From Microcoleaceae cyanobacterium MO_207.B10 (GTDB taxonomy: Bacteria; Cyanobacteriota; Cyanobacteriia; Cyanobacteriales; Microcoleaceae): 38,865 nt of DNA. The stretch spans positions 1-38,865 of the forward strand of contig JASJEE010000007.1 of the NCBI GenBank assembly GCA_030064835.1. The letters are read 5' to 3'. Below are positions 19,402 through 25,905 of the stretch, one piece after another. Numbering within the stretch: position 1 is the stretch's first letter; each line of letters opens with the position of its first letter. The notes below the pieces were generated by a model. That model did not search any database and was not told the origin of the DNA. It saw only the letters and a program-made list of their open reading frames with translations. Made by a program: the position numbers and the translations under genes.

Positions 19402-21093
19402 ATGAGTGCAGAAGTCTGGACATTTATATTAGTTACTATTTCCTTCATGGGTTATCTGTACATTGGATGGCGATCGCGAGTCAAAGATAGTAAAGGTTTT
19501 TTCGTCGCTGACCAAGGTGTACCTGCTATTGCTAATGGTGCTGCGACTGGAGCTGACTGGATGTCTGCTGCCTCATTTATTTCAATGGCGGGGTTAATTT
19601 CTTTTTTGGGTTATGATGGTTCGATATATCTGATGGGATGGACTGGCGGTTTTGTACTATTAGCACTGCTACTCGCCCCATACCTGCGGAAGTTCGGCAA
19701 ATATACAGTACCTGATTTTGTAGGCGATCGCTACTACTCAAATGTTGCTCGTATCGTTGCAGTTATCGCTGCTATCTTTGTCTCTATGACTTACGTTGCG
19801 GGGCAAATGCGCGGTGTGGGTATTGTTTTCAGTCGCTTTTTGCAAGTTGATATTGGTACTGGCGTTGTTATTGGCATGATTATTGTTGCCTTCTTTGCCA
19901 TCTTAGGTGGAATGAAAGGCATCACTTGGACTCAAGTTGCCCAATATACCGTACTCATTGTTGCTTATCTAATTCCAGCTATTGCTATTGCGACAAAGAT
20001 TACGGGTATTCCCATTCCTCAATTGGCTTTTACCTTCAGCGATATCGTCGAAAAACTCAATCTGGTTCAGGTAGACTTGGGTTTCCAAGAATACAGCGCT
20101 GCTTTTACTAACAAAAGTATGCTGGATGTTTTGTTTATCACTATTGCGCTGATGGTGGGAACTGCTGGTTTACCTCACGTTATTGTTCGTTTCTACACAG
20201 TACCTAATGTAAGAGCTGCTCGATATTCTGCTGGTTGGGCATTATTGTTTATTGCTATCTTGTATACAACTGCTCCTGCTTTAGCTACTTTTGCCCGATA
20301 CAACTTAATTGAAAGTTTACACAACAAAACTTTGGAGGAAGTACAACAGTTAGACTGGGCGACAAAGTGGAAAAATACTGGTTTATTAGAATTTACGGAT
20401 AAAAATAATGATGGTAGCTTCCAACTAACTCCAGATATAGAGACTAATGAAATTAGGATCGATAGGGATATCATTGTTTTATCTACTCCAGAAGTAGCAA
20501 AACTCGCACCTTGGGTGATTGCGTTAGTGGCAGCAGGAGGGTTAGCTGCTGCCTTGTCTACAGCATCGGGTTTGTTGTTGGTAATTTCTAGCTCCATTGC
20601 ACATGACGTTTATTATCGGATGATCGATCCAGGAGCATCCGAGTCGCGACGGTTAATGGTAGGGCGGATAATGGTAGGGTTTTCTATTGCTATTGCTGGT
20701 TACTTTGGAGTTAACCCACCAGGGTTTGTTGCTCAGGTGGTAGCTTTTGCTTTTGGTTTAGCTGCTGCAAGTTTTTTCCCAATAATTATTTTAGGTGTGT
20801 TTGATAAACGTACTAATCGGGAAGGAGCGATATCTGGAATGGTAGTAGGTTTATTGTTTACCACTATCTATATTATAGGTGTCAAATTTTTGGGAATGCC
20901 GACATGGTTTTTCGGCATTTCTGCTGAAGGTATTGGCACTGTCGGAATGGTGTTAAATTTTATTGTGACTTTGGTAGTCTCTCGAATGACACCTCCGCCA
21001 CCATTGGAAATACAAGAAATGGTAGAAGATTTGCGATCGCCTGTAGCTGTACCTGCTCCTATTAGGGATATTGGGGAGGAAGAGTTAGATTAA
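19402..21093 (+). CDS. Sodium:solute symporter (acetate-permease-like), large subunit
   Basis: A 563-residue SSS-family inner-membrane transporter, related to ActP and the VC_2705-type subfamily that pairs with DUF4212. About 13 hydrophobic helices are visible. Family segments include GAATGADWMSAASFISMAG (near residue 47), the GILGGMKGITWTQVAQY-like block (near 165) and GLAAALSTASGLLLVISS (near 385). A soluble insert at about 310-360 contains an EF-hand-like loop, DKNNDG. The substrate is probably a small carboxylate (family inference), driven by sodium. Start is fixed by the coupled ATG after the DUF4212 stop. It is a close paralogue of the gene at 25906-27621. Confidence 0.9.
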   Translation: MSAEVWTFILVTISFMGYLYIGWRSRVKDSKGFFVADQGVPAIANGAATGADWMSAASFISMAGLISFLGYDGSIYLMGWTGGFVLLALLLAPYLRKFGKYTVPDFVGDRYYSNVARIVAVIAAIFVSMTYVAGQMRGVGIVFSRFLQVDIGTGVVIGMIIVAFFAILGGMKGITWTQVAQYTVLIVAYLIPAIAIATKITGIPIPQLAFTFSDIVEKLNLVQVDLGFQEYSAAFTNKSMLDVLFITIALMVGTAGLPHVIVRFYTVPNVRAARYSAGWALLFIAILYTTAPALATFARYNLIESLHNKTLEEVQQLDWATKWKNTGLLEFTDKNNDGSFQLTPDIETNEIRIDRDIIVLSTPEVAKLAPWVIALVAAGGLAAALSTASGLLLVISSSIAHDVYYRMIDPGASESRRLMVGRIMVGFSIAIAGYFGVNPPGFVAQVVAFAFGLAAASFFPIIILGVFDKRTNREGAISGMVVGLLFTTIYIIGVKFLGMPTWFFGISAEGIGTVGMVLNFIVTLVVSRMTPPPPLEIQEMVEDLRSPVAVPAPIRDIGEEELD

Positions 21094-21105
21094 AATGGTG
21101 CAATA

Positions 21106-21251
21106 GTAGGGGCGGGTTTTAACTAGAATTTTAATGCTTACTTATTGATTTATATAAACCCGCCCCCAGGTGATATAGTTGCACAGGAGGCGGGGCGGGT
21201 TTATTTAACTTAACGGCGAATATCAAGGTTTTTGGTGAAACCCGCCCCTAC
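21106..21251. repeat. GC-rich inverted-repeat element
   Basis: The outer arms GTAGGGGCGGGTTT (21106-21119) and AAACCCGCCCCTAC (21238-21251) are perfectly complementary. Inside lie a second AAACCCGCCCCC and GGGGCGGGTTT in the opposite order, giving two nested palindromes. It sits just after the symporter stop, where it could act as a transcription-end structure. The GC content is unlike its surroundings, as expected for a small mobile repeat. Confidence 0.7.
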
Positions 21252-21384
21252 AAATTTTTCAACGTTGATGATGAGAATGTGTCAATTTTGGGTTGCGTTG
21301 CCACTTAACCAAACCTACAATCTCTAAAATATCCTAAGTTAAGTTAAACTGGTAATGTAATATAAAAGTAATTCAGAAACAAAA

Positions 21385-21711
21385 ATGGCTACACTTCAGA
21401 TAGAAAACTTACCTAACGACTTCAAAATCAATCTCTCGGAGTTATTATCTCGTATCAAACCTGGAGAAGAAATTATTATTTTAAATCAAGGGGTGGCGAT
21501 CGCGAAGTTGGTTCCCATTTCTCTCTCATCTAAGCGACTAGCTACTTTGGGGCAAGACAGAGGAAAATTTGTTGTACCGGAAGATTTTAACGAACCTTTA
21601 CCGGAAGAGATTACCGAAAAACTGAATAGTGTTTACAGTCAACACTCCTCGGACTTAGATGAGAATATTGCTATGATGCAGTTTAGCAGCTTGAGATGTG
21701 AAGAGATGTGA
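21385..21711 (+). CDS. Orphan Phd/YefM-type antitoxin
   Basis: A 108-residue protein whose first 55 residues match the short Phd/YefM antitoxin fold: LSELLSRIKPGEEIIILNQGVAIAKLVPI is the usual 'helix, then strand with xGxPVA' pattern. Such proteins bind their own promoter through the N-terminus and a toxin through the C-terminus. No toxin gene follows: the next ORF, 36 bp later, is another Phd-like antitoxin. This may therefore be an orphan whose toxin was lost, or an extra regulator for the next pair. The C-terminal tail is longer than usual and Glu-rich. Confidence 0.7.
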   Translation: MATLQIENLPNDFKINLSELLSRIKPGEEIIILNQGVAIAKLVPISLSSKRLATLGQDRGKFVVPEDFNEPLPEEITEKLNSVYSQHSSDLDENIAMMQFSSLRCEEM

Positions 21712-21747
21712 TAAAATGTTCACCAGTAAAGCTATAGGAGAACTTAC

Positions 21748-21984
21748 TTGAAAATGTCAGAAATTACTACGGATGAATTACCACAAAGTTTACAGACTTT
21801 ATTTATAGAAGTTGAACGCACAAAAACACCACTAACTGTTATCCATGAAGGAAAACCGTTAGTGATTATTTATCCTGCTGTTACCGAGACTAAACGCGCT
21901 CCCTGTGGCGTAATGAAAGGAACTGGGGAAATATTAGGGGATATAGTCGCTCCTGTTGACGAACCTTGGGAAGTATTGGAATGA
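21748..21984 (+). CDS. Phd-like antitoxin of a VapC-type pair
   Basis: A 78-residue Phd/YefM-like antitoxin. FIEVERTKTPLTVIHEGKPLVIIYPA is the family's core and the short C-terminus (GEILGDIVAPVDEPWE) matches antitoxins paired with PIN toxins. A GGAG at 21737-21740 sits 7 nt before a TTG at 21748, which favours the TTG start; an ATG at 21754 is the alternative. The broken PIN toxin begins at 21992, 7 bp after the stop, which is the normal operon order. With the toxin broken, this antitoxin has no obvious partner. Confidence 0.72.
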   Translation: MKMSEITTDELPQSLQTLFIEVERTKTPLTVIHEGKPLVIIYPAVTETKRAPCGVMKGTGEILGDIVAPVDEPWEVLE

Positions 21985-21991
21985 AATTGGA

Positions 21992-22384
21992 ATGAAAATT
22001 CTACTTGATACTCATATTTGGATTTGGTATTTACTTGACGATGCACGTTTATCGCTCCAAGTTCTCCAGAGCGATCGCTGATCCTAATAACGAACTTTGG
22101 TTGAGTCCAATTAGTGTTTGGGAAGCACTCGTCCTTGCAGAAAAAGGACGGATATCTGTGCAACCCGATCCTGTTACATGGATTAATTTAGCTTTACAAA
22201 GTTTAGAAACTCGTGAGAGCTTCAAATGAATCATGCTATTGCTATTTTAAGTCGTCAGGTTGTACTACCTCATAAAGATCCCGCAGACAGATTTATTGTT
22301 GCTACAGCTATTTACTATGGGTTAACATTAGCCACGGTTGATACTAATATTATAGCTAGTTCGGCAGTACAAACACTTAGTTAG
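21992..22384 (+). pseudogene. VapC-like PIN-domain toxin, broken by two frameshifts
   Basis: Three pieces in order give a complete PIN-domain ribonuclease. Bases 21992-22060 encode MKILLDTHIWIWYLLDDARLS, with the first catalytic Asp in LLDTH. The reading then moves one frame for SKFSRAIADPNNELWLSPIS and WEALVLAEKGRI (to about 22220). It then returns to the first frame at about 22226 for NHAIAILSRQV, KDPADRFIVATA and the C-terminal strand, ending at the TAG 22382-22384. The acidic residues of the PIN site (LLDTH, WE, DPADR) are all encoded. The first frame stops at 22081 after 29 codons. Two separate indels argue for a true pseudogene, though each alone could be an assembly error. An intact protein would be about 130 residues, normal for the family. 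Confidence 0.82.
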
Positions 22385-22415
22385 AAAATCTTGTAGAGGA
22401 GCGATCGCTACTCAT

Positions 22416-22509
22416 GTAGGTTGGGTTGAGGAACCGAAACCCAACATAATCTCATCATAGATACAGTGTAGGTTTTTGTTGGGTTGCGCTATCGCTTAAC
22501 CCAACCTAC
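22416..22509. repeat. MITE-like element with 12-bp terminal inverted repeats
   Basis: The ends GTAGGTTGGGTT (22416-22427) and AACCCAACCTAC (22498-22509) are perfectly complementary. Further GTTGGGTT-type arms occur inside (near 22434-22445 and 22471-22485). It has no coding capacity. It is the best-formed member of the GTAGGTTGGGTT repeat family in the window. Confidence 0.7.
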
Positions 22510-22515
22510 AACTGA

Positions 22516-22842
22516 CTATAATTTTTTTTCAATATCTATTTTATTTCTATTATTAACCATCAATTTTATCAAAATGCCAACAATAAAAACAATTAATTCA
22601 TATCCGCCAACAATGATTAGTAAGGCTATAAAACTGCCAGTGAGTGAGTAAGGTAAGCTGAAATTTTCTTTTGAACTTAATAGTTCATTTTTATATTCAT
22701 CAAAGTTGGAAATATATTCTTTTGTATCTAAAAGTATTCCTTGATTGTATCTATCCAAGCTGTATTCTCTAAAGTAAAATGTAACAATAATTACTAATAC
22801 TAAAAATACTATTACCCTAGAAACTAATTCTATCTTTTTCAT
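22516..22842 (-). CDS. Small two-helix membrane protein
   Basis: A 108-residue protein of no family I recognise. One membrane helix lies at about residues 8-25 (RVIVFLVLVIIVTFYF) and a second at about 66-94 (SLTGSFIALLIIVGGYELIVFIVGILI). Between them is a charged 40-residue loop rich in Tyr, Asp, Glu and Lys. The C-terminus is basic then mixed. It lies downstream of another membrane-protein gene on the same strand, with a degenerate partial copy of that gene in between. It is divergent from the HTH-STAND gene at 23608. Function unknown. Confidence 0.6.
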   Translation of the reverse strand: MKKIELVSRVIVFLVLVIIVTFYFREYSLDRYNQGILLDTKEYISNFDEYKNELLSSKENFSLPYSLTGSFIALLIIVGGYELIVFIVGILIKLMVNNRNKIDIEKKL

Positions 22843-22877
22843 TTTGTACTTTCTAGAAAAAACTAAGGCTATTTATC

Positions 22878-22990
22878 TATAAACTACTGCTGGAAATTTG
22901 AGTTGCTGCCATAACACCAAAACAAATATGAATGTTGCTATAATAGCTAAATTAATCATTTTGTATTGCAGAACCCCCAAGACTACTTAC
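22878..22990 (-). pseudogene. Degenerate partial copy of the 22990-23403 membrane-protein gene
   Basis: Compared on the plus strand, 22889-22920 (GGAAATTTGAGTTGCTGCCATAA...) matches the gene's 23055-23090, and 22924-22990 (AATATGAATGTTGCTATAAT..., TTTTGTATTGCA) matches its 23174-23240. About 85 bp present in the gene are missing between the two blocks, and many point changes have accumulated. It is a fragment of a second copy, too short and broken to code. Confidence 0.65.
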
Positions 22991-23403
22991 TAATAAATAT
23001 AAATATCTGCCAAATAAATAAGAATTGTGGAAACATTGTCGTCGTTTGATAAATTGTTGTTTGAAATTTGAGCGCCTGTCATAATACCAGCAAATACACC
23101 ACAAAATACAACCGCAATCTTCGTTGCTTTAGTTTCTAAAGTACCTTCTTTTGAGCGGAGTACAATAACAGCATATATGAATGCTCCTATAACAGCTAGA
23201 CCGATTATGAATTCATGGTTTTGTATTGCATAACTCCCAAGACCACGAATAAGACCACCAATAAGACCACCAATAAAACTAAAAACACCTGCAACTGCTG
23301 CACTGGCAGTCCCAATATAACTAAAAATAGCTGCAATATAACTAAAAATACCAACAAATGTGGCCACAATAGCCTGGAAAAAACGAGTTAAATTGTTGAG
23401 CAT
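22990..23403 (-). CDS. Small multi-helix membrane protein with repetitive N-terminal half
   Basis: A 137-residue protein with no family I can name. The N-terminal 55 residues are an Ala/Gly/Ile/Phe-rich hydrophobic stretch with internal repetition (GIFSYIAAIFSYIG, then GVFSFIGGLIGGLI). This is mirrored in the DNA by tandem repeats of an ATAACTAAAAATA-type unit and a CCAATAAGACCA-type unit. Two further helices lie at about residues 65-83 and 91-112, and the tail is polar then hydrophobic. Gly/Ala-rich amphipathic or pore-like helices of this kind occur in holins and membrane-disrupting effectors, but that reading is only analogy. It shares a 204-bp divergent promoter region with the HTH-STAND gene, and a degraded partial copy lies just downstream. 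Confidence 0.6.
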   Translation of the reverse strand: MLNNLTRFFQAIVATFVGIFSYIAAIFSYIGTASAAVAGVFSFIGGLIGGLIRGLGSYAIQNHEFIIGLAVIGAFIYAVIVLRSKEGTLETKATKIAVVFCGVFAGIMTGAQISNNNLSNDDNVSTILIYLADIYIY

Positions 23404-23525
23404 AAAGTTACTACTTTCTTTTATTTCATTTCAATTTGGAATTTTTTTTAATAGCCACATAATAACGCTTTACCTAGTGAAAAATTATTTAGCTCTGTCC
23501 ATATTTTGTTTTAATTTCATCTACG

Positions 23526-23571
23526 TTTTGTACAAAAATGTTTAAAATGTACTAAACTGTTTTTAAATGTA
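23526..23571. promoter_or_regulatory. Possible operator repeats in the divergent promoter
   Basis: A 12-bp perfect palindrome TTTTGTACAAAA (23526-23537) is followed by two near-identical direct repeats, TGTTTAAAATGTA (23539-23551) and TGTTTTTAAATGTA (23558-23571). They lie 37-82 bp before the ATG of the HTH-STAND gene, in the region shared with the divergent membrane-protein gene. This is where an autoregulatory HTH protein might bind. AT-rich sequence makes chance repeats easy, so confidence is moderate. Confidence 0.4.
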
Positions 23572-23607
23572 AATAATAATACCAATCAAATCCTATCCTC
23601 TAACCCC

Positions 23608-24999
23608 ATGAGTCTAGAAGAAGCCTTAAAAATGGCCGATAAAATAGTCTTTGAGAAAACAGGCCAACATTTAGACGATTTACAAAAAGCGGTATTGCAA
23701 GGAACTTTAAAACGTAAAAGATACAAGCAAATAGCTGAAGATTTTGACTATTCTGAAAGTTGCATTAGAGGTGTGGGTGCAGAATTATGGAAAATTATTT
23801 CGGAGGAATTAGGGGAAGATGTCAATAAATCAAATTTTCGCTCTACAATGGAGAGGTTTCATAACTCTAATATTTTAAATTTTGCAGAAAACGTGAGTGA
23901 CAGTTTCAACATCTGTGAAAAAGAAAGACACCCCCCAGATACACCAGACTCACACCAACCTAACCAACAAACATCTCACGGCAAACAACCCGCAACGCCA
24001 CATCAAGATTTAGACGAAATGCCAGAGTTAGGCGACTTCTACAACCGCACTACCGAACTCGAAACCCTAACAACCTGGATTTTACAACAACATTGTCGCC
24101 TCATTGCACTTACAGGTATCATTGGTATCGGCAAAACCACATTAGCAGTAAAACTCGTTCAACAAATTAAAGATAATTTTGACTATGTAATTTGGCGCAG
24201 TCTCGAAACATCCCCCACTTTTGCTGAATTTCAAGCTGACTTAGTTCAGTTTTTCTCCGAGTCTCAACTACAAAACTCACTCGAAAACAAACAAAAACCT
24301 TTACCCCTAATCAAATATTTACAGAAGTATCGTTGTTTAGTTATCTTGGATGACATTCATCACCTTTTCAGCAGTGGGGAGTTAGCAGGAAAATACAAAC
24401 CAGGATACGAAAATTATGACTGCTTTTTCAAACAGATAGAAAAATTATCCCATCAAAGTTGCCTGCTATTAATAGGTTGGGAACAACCCATTAAACTACT
24501 TCAACTCAAAAGCAAAAAAACTTCTATTTCTATTTTGCAAATGACTGGTTTAGATGTCGCCAGCATCAAAGACATACTCAGAGATTATGGTTTAACAGAA
24601 ATTGAAAAATTGGAAAAACTCATTCACTACTATCAAGGCAACCCTTTATGGTTAAAAAGTGTGGCAAGTCAAATTCAAGAGTTGGAAGAAAATTTGATTG
24701 AATTATTGCCCGATGATGCTATCTTATTACCAGAAGATTTAAAAGATAGTTTACAACAACAAAGCGATCGCCTCTCCCAAGCAGAAAAACAAACCTTGTC
24801 ACTCTTAGCAACAAAAAATCAACCTATTAGTCTGGCGCAATTGTTAGAAACTACAAAAATGTCACCGTCAGATTTACTCAACACATTACAATCATTGTGT
24901 CGGCGTTCCCTCATCGAAAAACAAGGAAGTCTTTACAGTGTGCCACTTGTACTCAGGGAATATTATAGAGAGAGTCAACCAAATCTCAATATGGTATAA
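23608..24999 (+). CDS. HTH-STAND (NB-ARC-type) NTPase without sensor repeats
   Basis: A 463-residue protein. Residues 1-85 (LEEALKMADKIVFEKTGQHL, KRYKQIAEDFDYSESCIRGVG) match the helix-turn-helix domain that opens many cyanobacterial NB-ARC/WD40 proteins (the vWA-MoxR-associated N-terminal domain). A charged linker (86-140) leads to the STAND ATPase: P-loop GIIGIGKTT at 170-178, Walker B CLVILDDIHH with Asp248, and later GNPLWLKSVA near 350, the usual GxP element. Residues about 395-455 form a winged helix (PISLAQLLETTKMSPSDLL, CRRSLIEKQG). The chain ends there: the WD40, TPR or effector part normally following is absent. MntA/HepT genes follow after 31 bp in the same direction. It could act as a switch or regulator with separately encoded partners. 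Confidence 0.82.
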   Translation: MSLEEALKMADKIVFEKTGQHLDDLQKAVLQGTLKRKRYKQIAEDFDYSESCIRGVGAELWKIISEELGEDVNKSNFRSTMERFHNSNILNFAENVSDSFNICEKERHPPDTPDSHQPNQQTSHGKQPATPHQDLDEMPELGDFYNRTTELETLTTWILQQHCRLIALTGIIGIGKTTLAVKLVQQIKDNFDYVIWRSLETSPTFAEFQADLVQFFSESQLQNSLENKQKPLPLIKYLQKYRCLVILDDIHHLFSSGELAGKYKPGYENYDCFFKQIEKLSHQSCLLLIGWEQPIKLLQLKSKKTSISILQMTGLDVASIKDILRDYGLTEIEKLEKLIHYYQGNPLWLKSVASQIQELEENLIELLPDDAILLPEDLKDSLQQQSDRLSQAEKQTLSLLATKNQPISLAQLLETTKMSPSDLLNTLQSLCRRSLIEKQGSLYSVPLVLREYYRESQPNLNMV

Positions 25000-25030
25000 T
25001 TACCAGAAAAATCAAATCCCAATTTAGACA

Positions 25031-25321
25031 ATGAAAATTAGAGAGATTCTACAACAAAAGCGGGAAGAAATTCTCAACCTAGCTGCTCAACATGGAGCAT
25101 CGAATATCCGAATATTTGGTTCAGTTGCACGAGATGAAGAGCGGGAAGATAGCGATATAGATTTTCTTGTGGATATGGAAAGCGAGCGCAGTTTACTAGA
25201 TCGTATTGGTTTAATCCAAGATTTAGAAGACCTTTTAGGGCGAAAAGTAGATGTGGCAACTGTTAAAGGATTACGCGAGTCTTTTCGAGAAAGAATTATG
25301 AGTCAGGCGATACCCCTATGA
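25031..25321 (+). CDS. mntA: MntA-type minimal nucleotidyltransferase antitoxin
   Basis: A 96-residue MNT-domain protein. The signature GSVARDEEREDSDID (Gly30-Ser31 with Asp42 and Asp44) is the GSx10DxD motif of the family. In the type VII toxin-antitoxin system, MntA inactivates the HEPN toxin by adding AMP units to a Tyr near its active site. The stop overlaps the ATG of the HEPN gene (ATGA at 25318-25321), the usual coupled arrangement. It begins 31 bp after the HTH-STAND stop codon, so all three may be one transcript. All catalytic acids are present, so it looks functional. Confidence 0.9.
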   Translation: MKIREILQQKREEILNLAAQHGASNIRIFGSVARDEEREDSDIDFLVDMESERSLLDRIGLIQDLEDLLGRKVDVATVKGLRESFRERIMSQAIPL

Positions 25322-25662
25322 CAGATGATAGAATGTATTTACAAGATATCCTCGATCGCTTCAGTCGCATTGAGGTTTACACAAAAGGAGGAAAAACAGA
25401 ATTTTTACAATCATCTTTGATTCAAGATGGAGTGATTCGCTGTTTTGAAGTGATAGGAGAAGCAGTCAAACTGCTTTCTCCAGAATTAAGACAAACTTAT
25501 TCAGATATTCCCTGGCGAAGAATTGCTGGATTTCGAGATGTATTGATTCATAACTATGCTGGAATAAACTTGGAGGAAGTTTGGAATGTAGTAGAATATA
25601 ACTTACCAGACTTAAAACCGAAAATTGTACAAATTTTATCGGAAATAAATAATGAGACTTGA
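25318..25662 (+). CDS. hepT: HepT-type HEPN ribonuclease toxin
   Basis: A 114-residue all-helical HEPN-domain protein. The active-site motif RDVLIHNY (Arg73, His78, Asn79, Tyr80) is the Rx4-6H signature followed by the Tyr that MntA AMPylates in characterised HepT/MntA pairs. Family members cleave RNA, with tRNA reported for some. The ATG overlaps the mntA stop by ATGA, so translation is coupled. Length and motifs are normal, suggesting an intact module, in contrast with the broken VapC nearby. Confidence 0.9.
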   Translation: MTDDRMYLQDILDRFSRIEVYTKGGKTEFLQSSLIQDGVIRCFEVIGEAVKLLSPELRQTYSDIPWRRIAGFRDVLIHNYAGINLEEVWNVVEYNLPDLKPKIVQILSEINNET

Positions 25663-25720
25663 AAATGCAAATCTATATACTGAATTCTATAAATAGTGAG
25701 TTATGCTTTCCTAAAAAAAA

Positions 25721-25815
25721 CGGTGCGTTACGCTTTCCTACGGAATGCTGCGCAAACGCTTTTTCCTGACGGAATGCTCCGCAAACATGTCCCGCAGGGA
25801 AACACACCCTACTGA
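25721..25815. repeat. Dispersed repeat sharing a 24-bp module with 30.86 kb
   Basis: Contains two GGAATGCTxCGCAAAC units (near 25742 and 25771). Bases 25762-25785 are the exact reverse complement of 30862-30885. The element starts near GGTGCGTTACGC and ends near ACACACCCTACT, a pattern seen in the many short spacer repeats of filamentous cyanobacteria. Confidence 0.65.
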
Positions 25816-25874
25816 ACTGACTAGGTGTCTGGATCTCTCCTGTTCCCCTGATCTCCCACTCCCTTACTCCCCTA

Positions 25875-25902
25875 CTCCCTACTCCCTACTCCCTACTCCC
25901 TA
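25875..25902 (+). repeat. Heptanucleotide tandem repeat (CTCCCTA)x4
   Basis: Four perfect CTCCCTA units end 3 nt before the ATG of the second symporter, occupying the ribosome-binding position. Heptamer tandem repeats of this type are a known class in filamentous cyanobacteria. Looser copies (CCCTTACTC, CCCCTACTC) extend further left. Confidence 0.9.
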
Positions 25903-25905
25903 ATT

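Larger units (their letters stand above)
25663..25905. other. Spacer with dispersed repeat and heptamer array
   Basis: It contains a GC-richer dispersed repeat at about 25721-25815 and the CTCCCTA heptamers at 25875-25902. No coding potential was seen. Confidence 0.6.

Noticed and set aside
20193-20597. Antisense ORFs of 134 codons inside both symporters (also 26697-27101)
   Set aside because: They mirror each other only because the symporters are paralogues; their translation is explained by the coding strand.
22005-22229. 74-residue gene inside the VapC region
   Set aside because: Its middle matches the central part of a PIN domain, while its first residues are out-of-frame translation of the true N-terminus.
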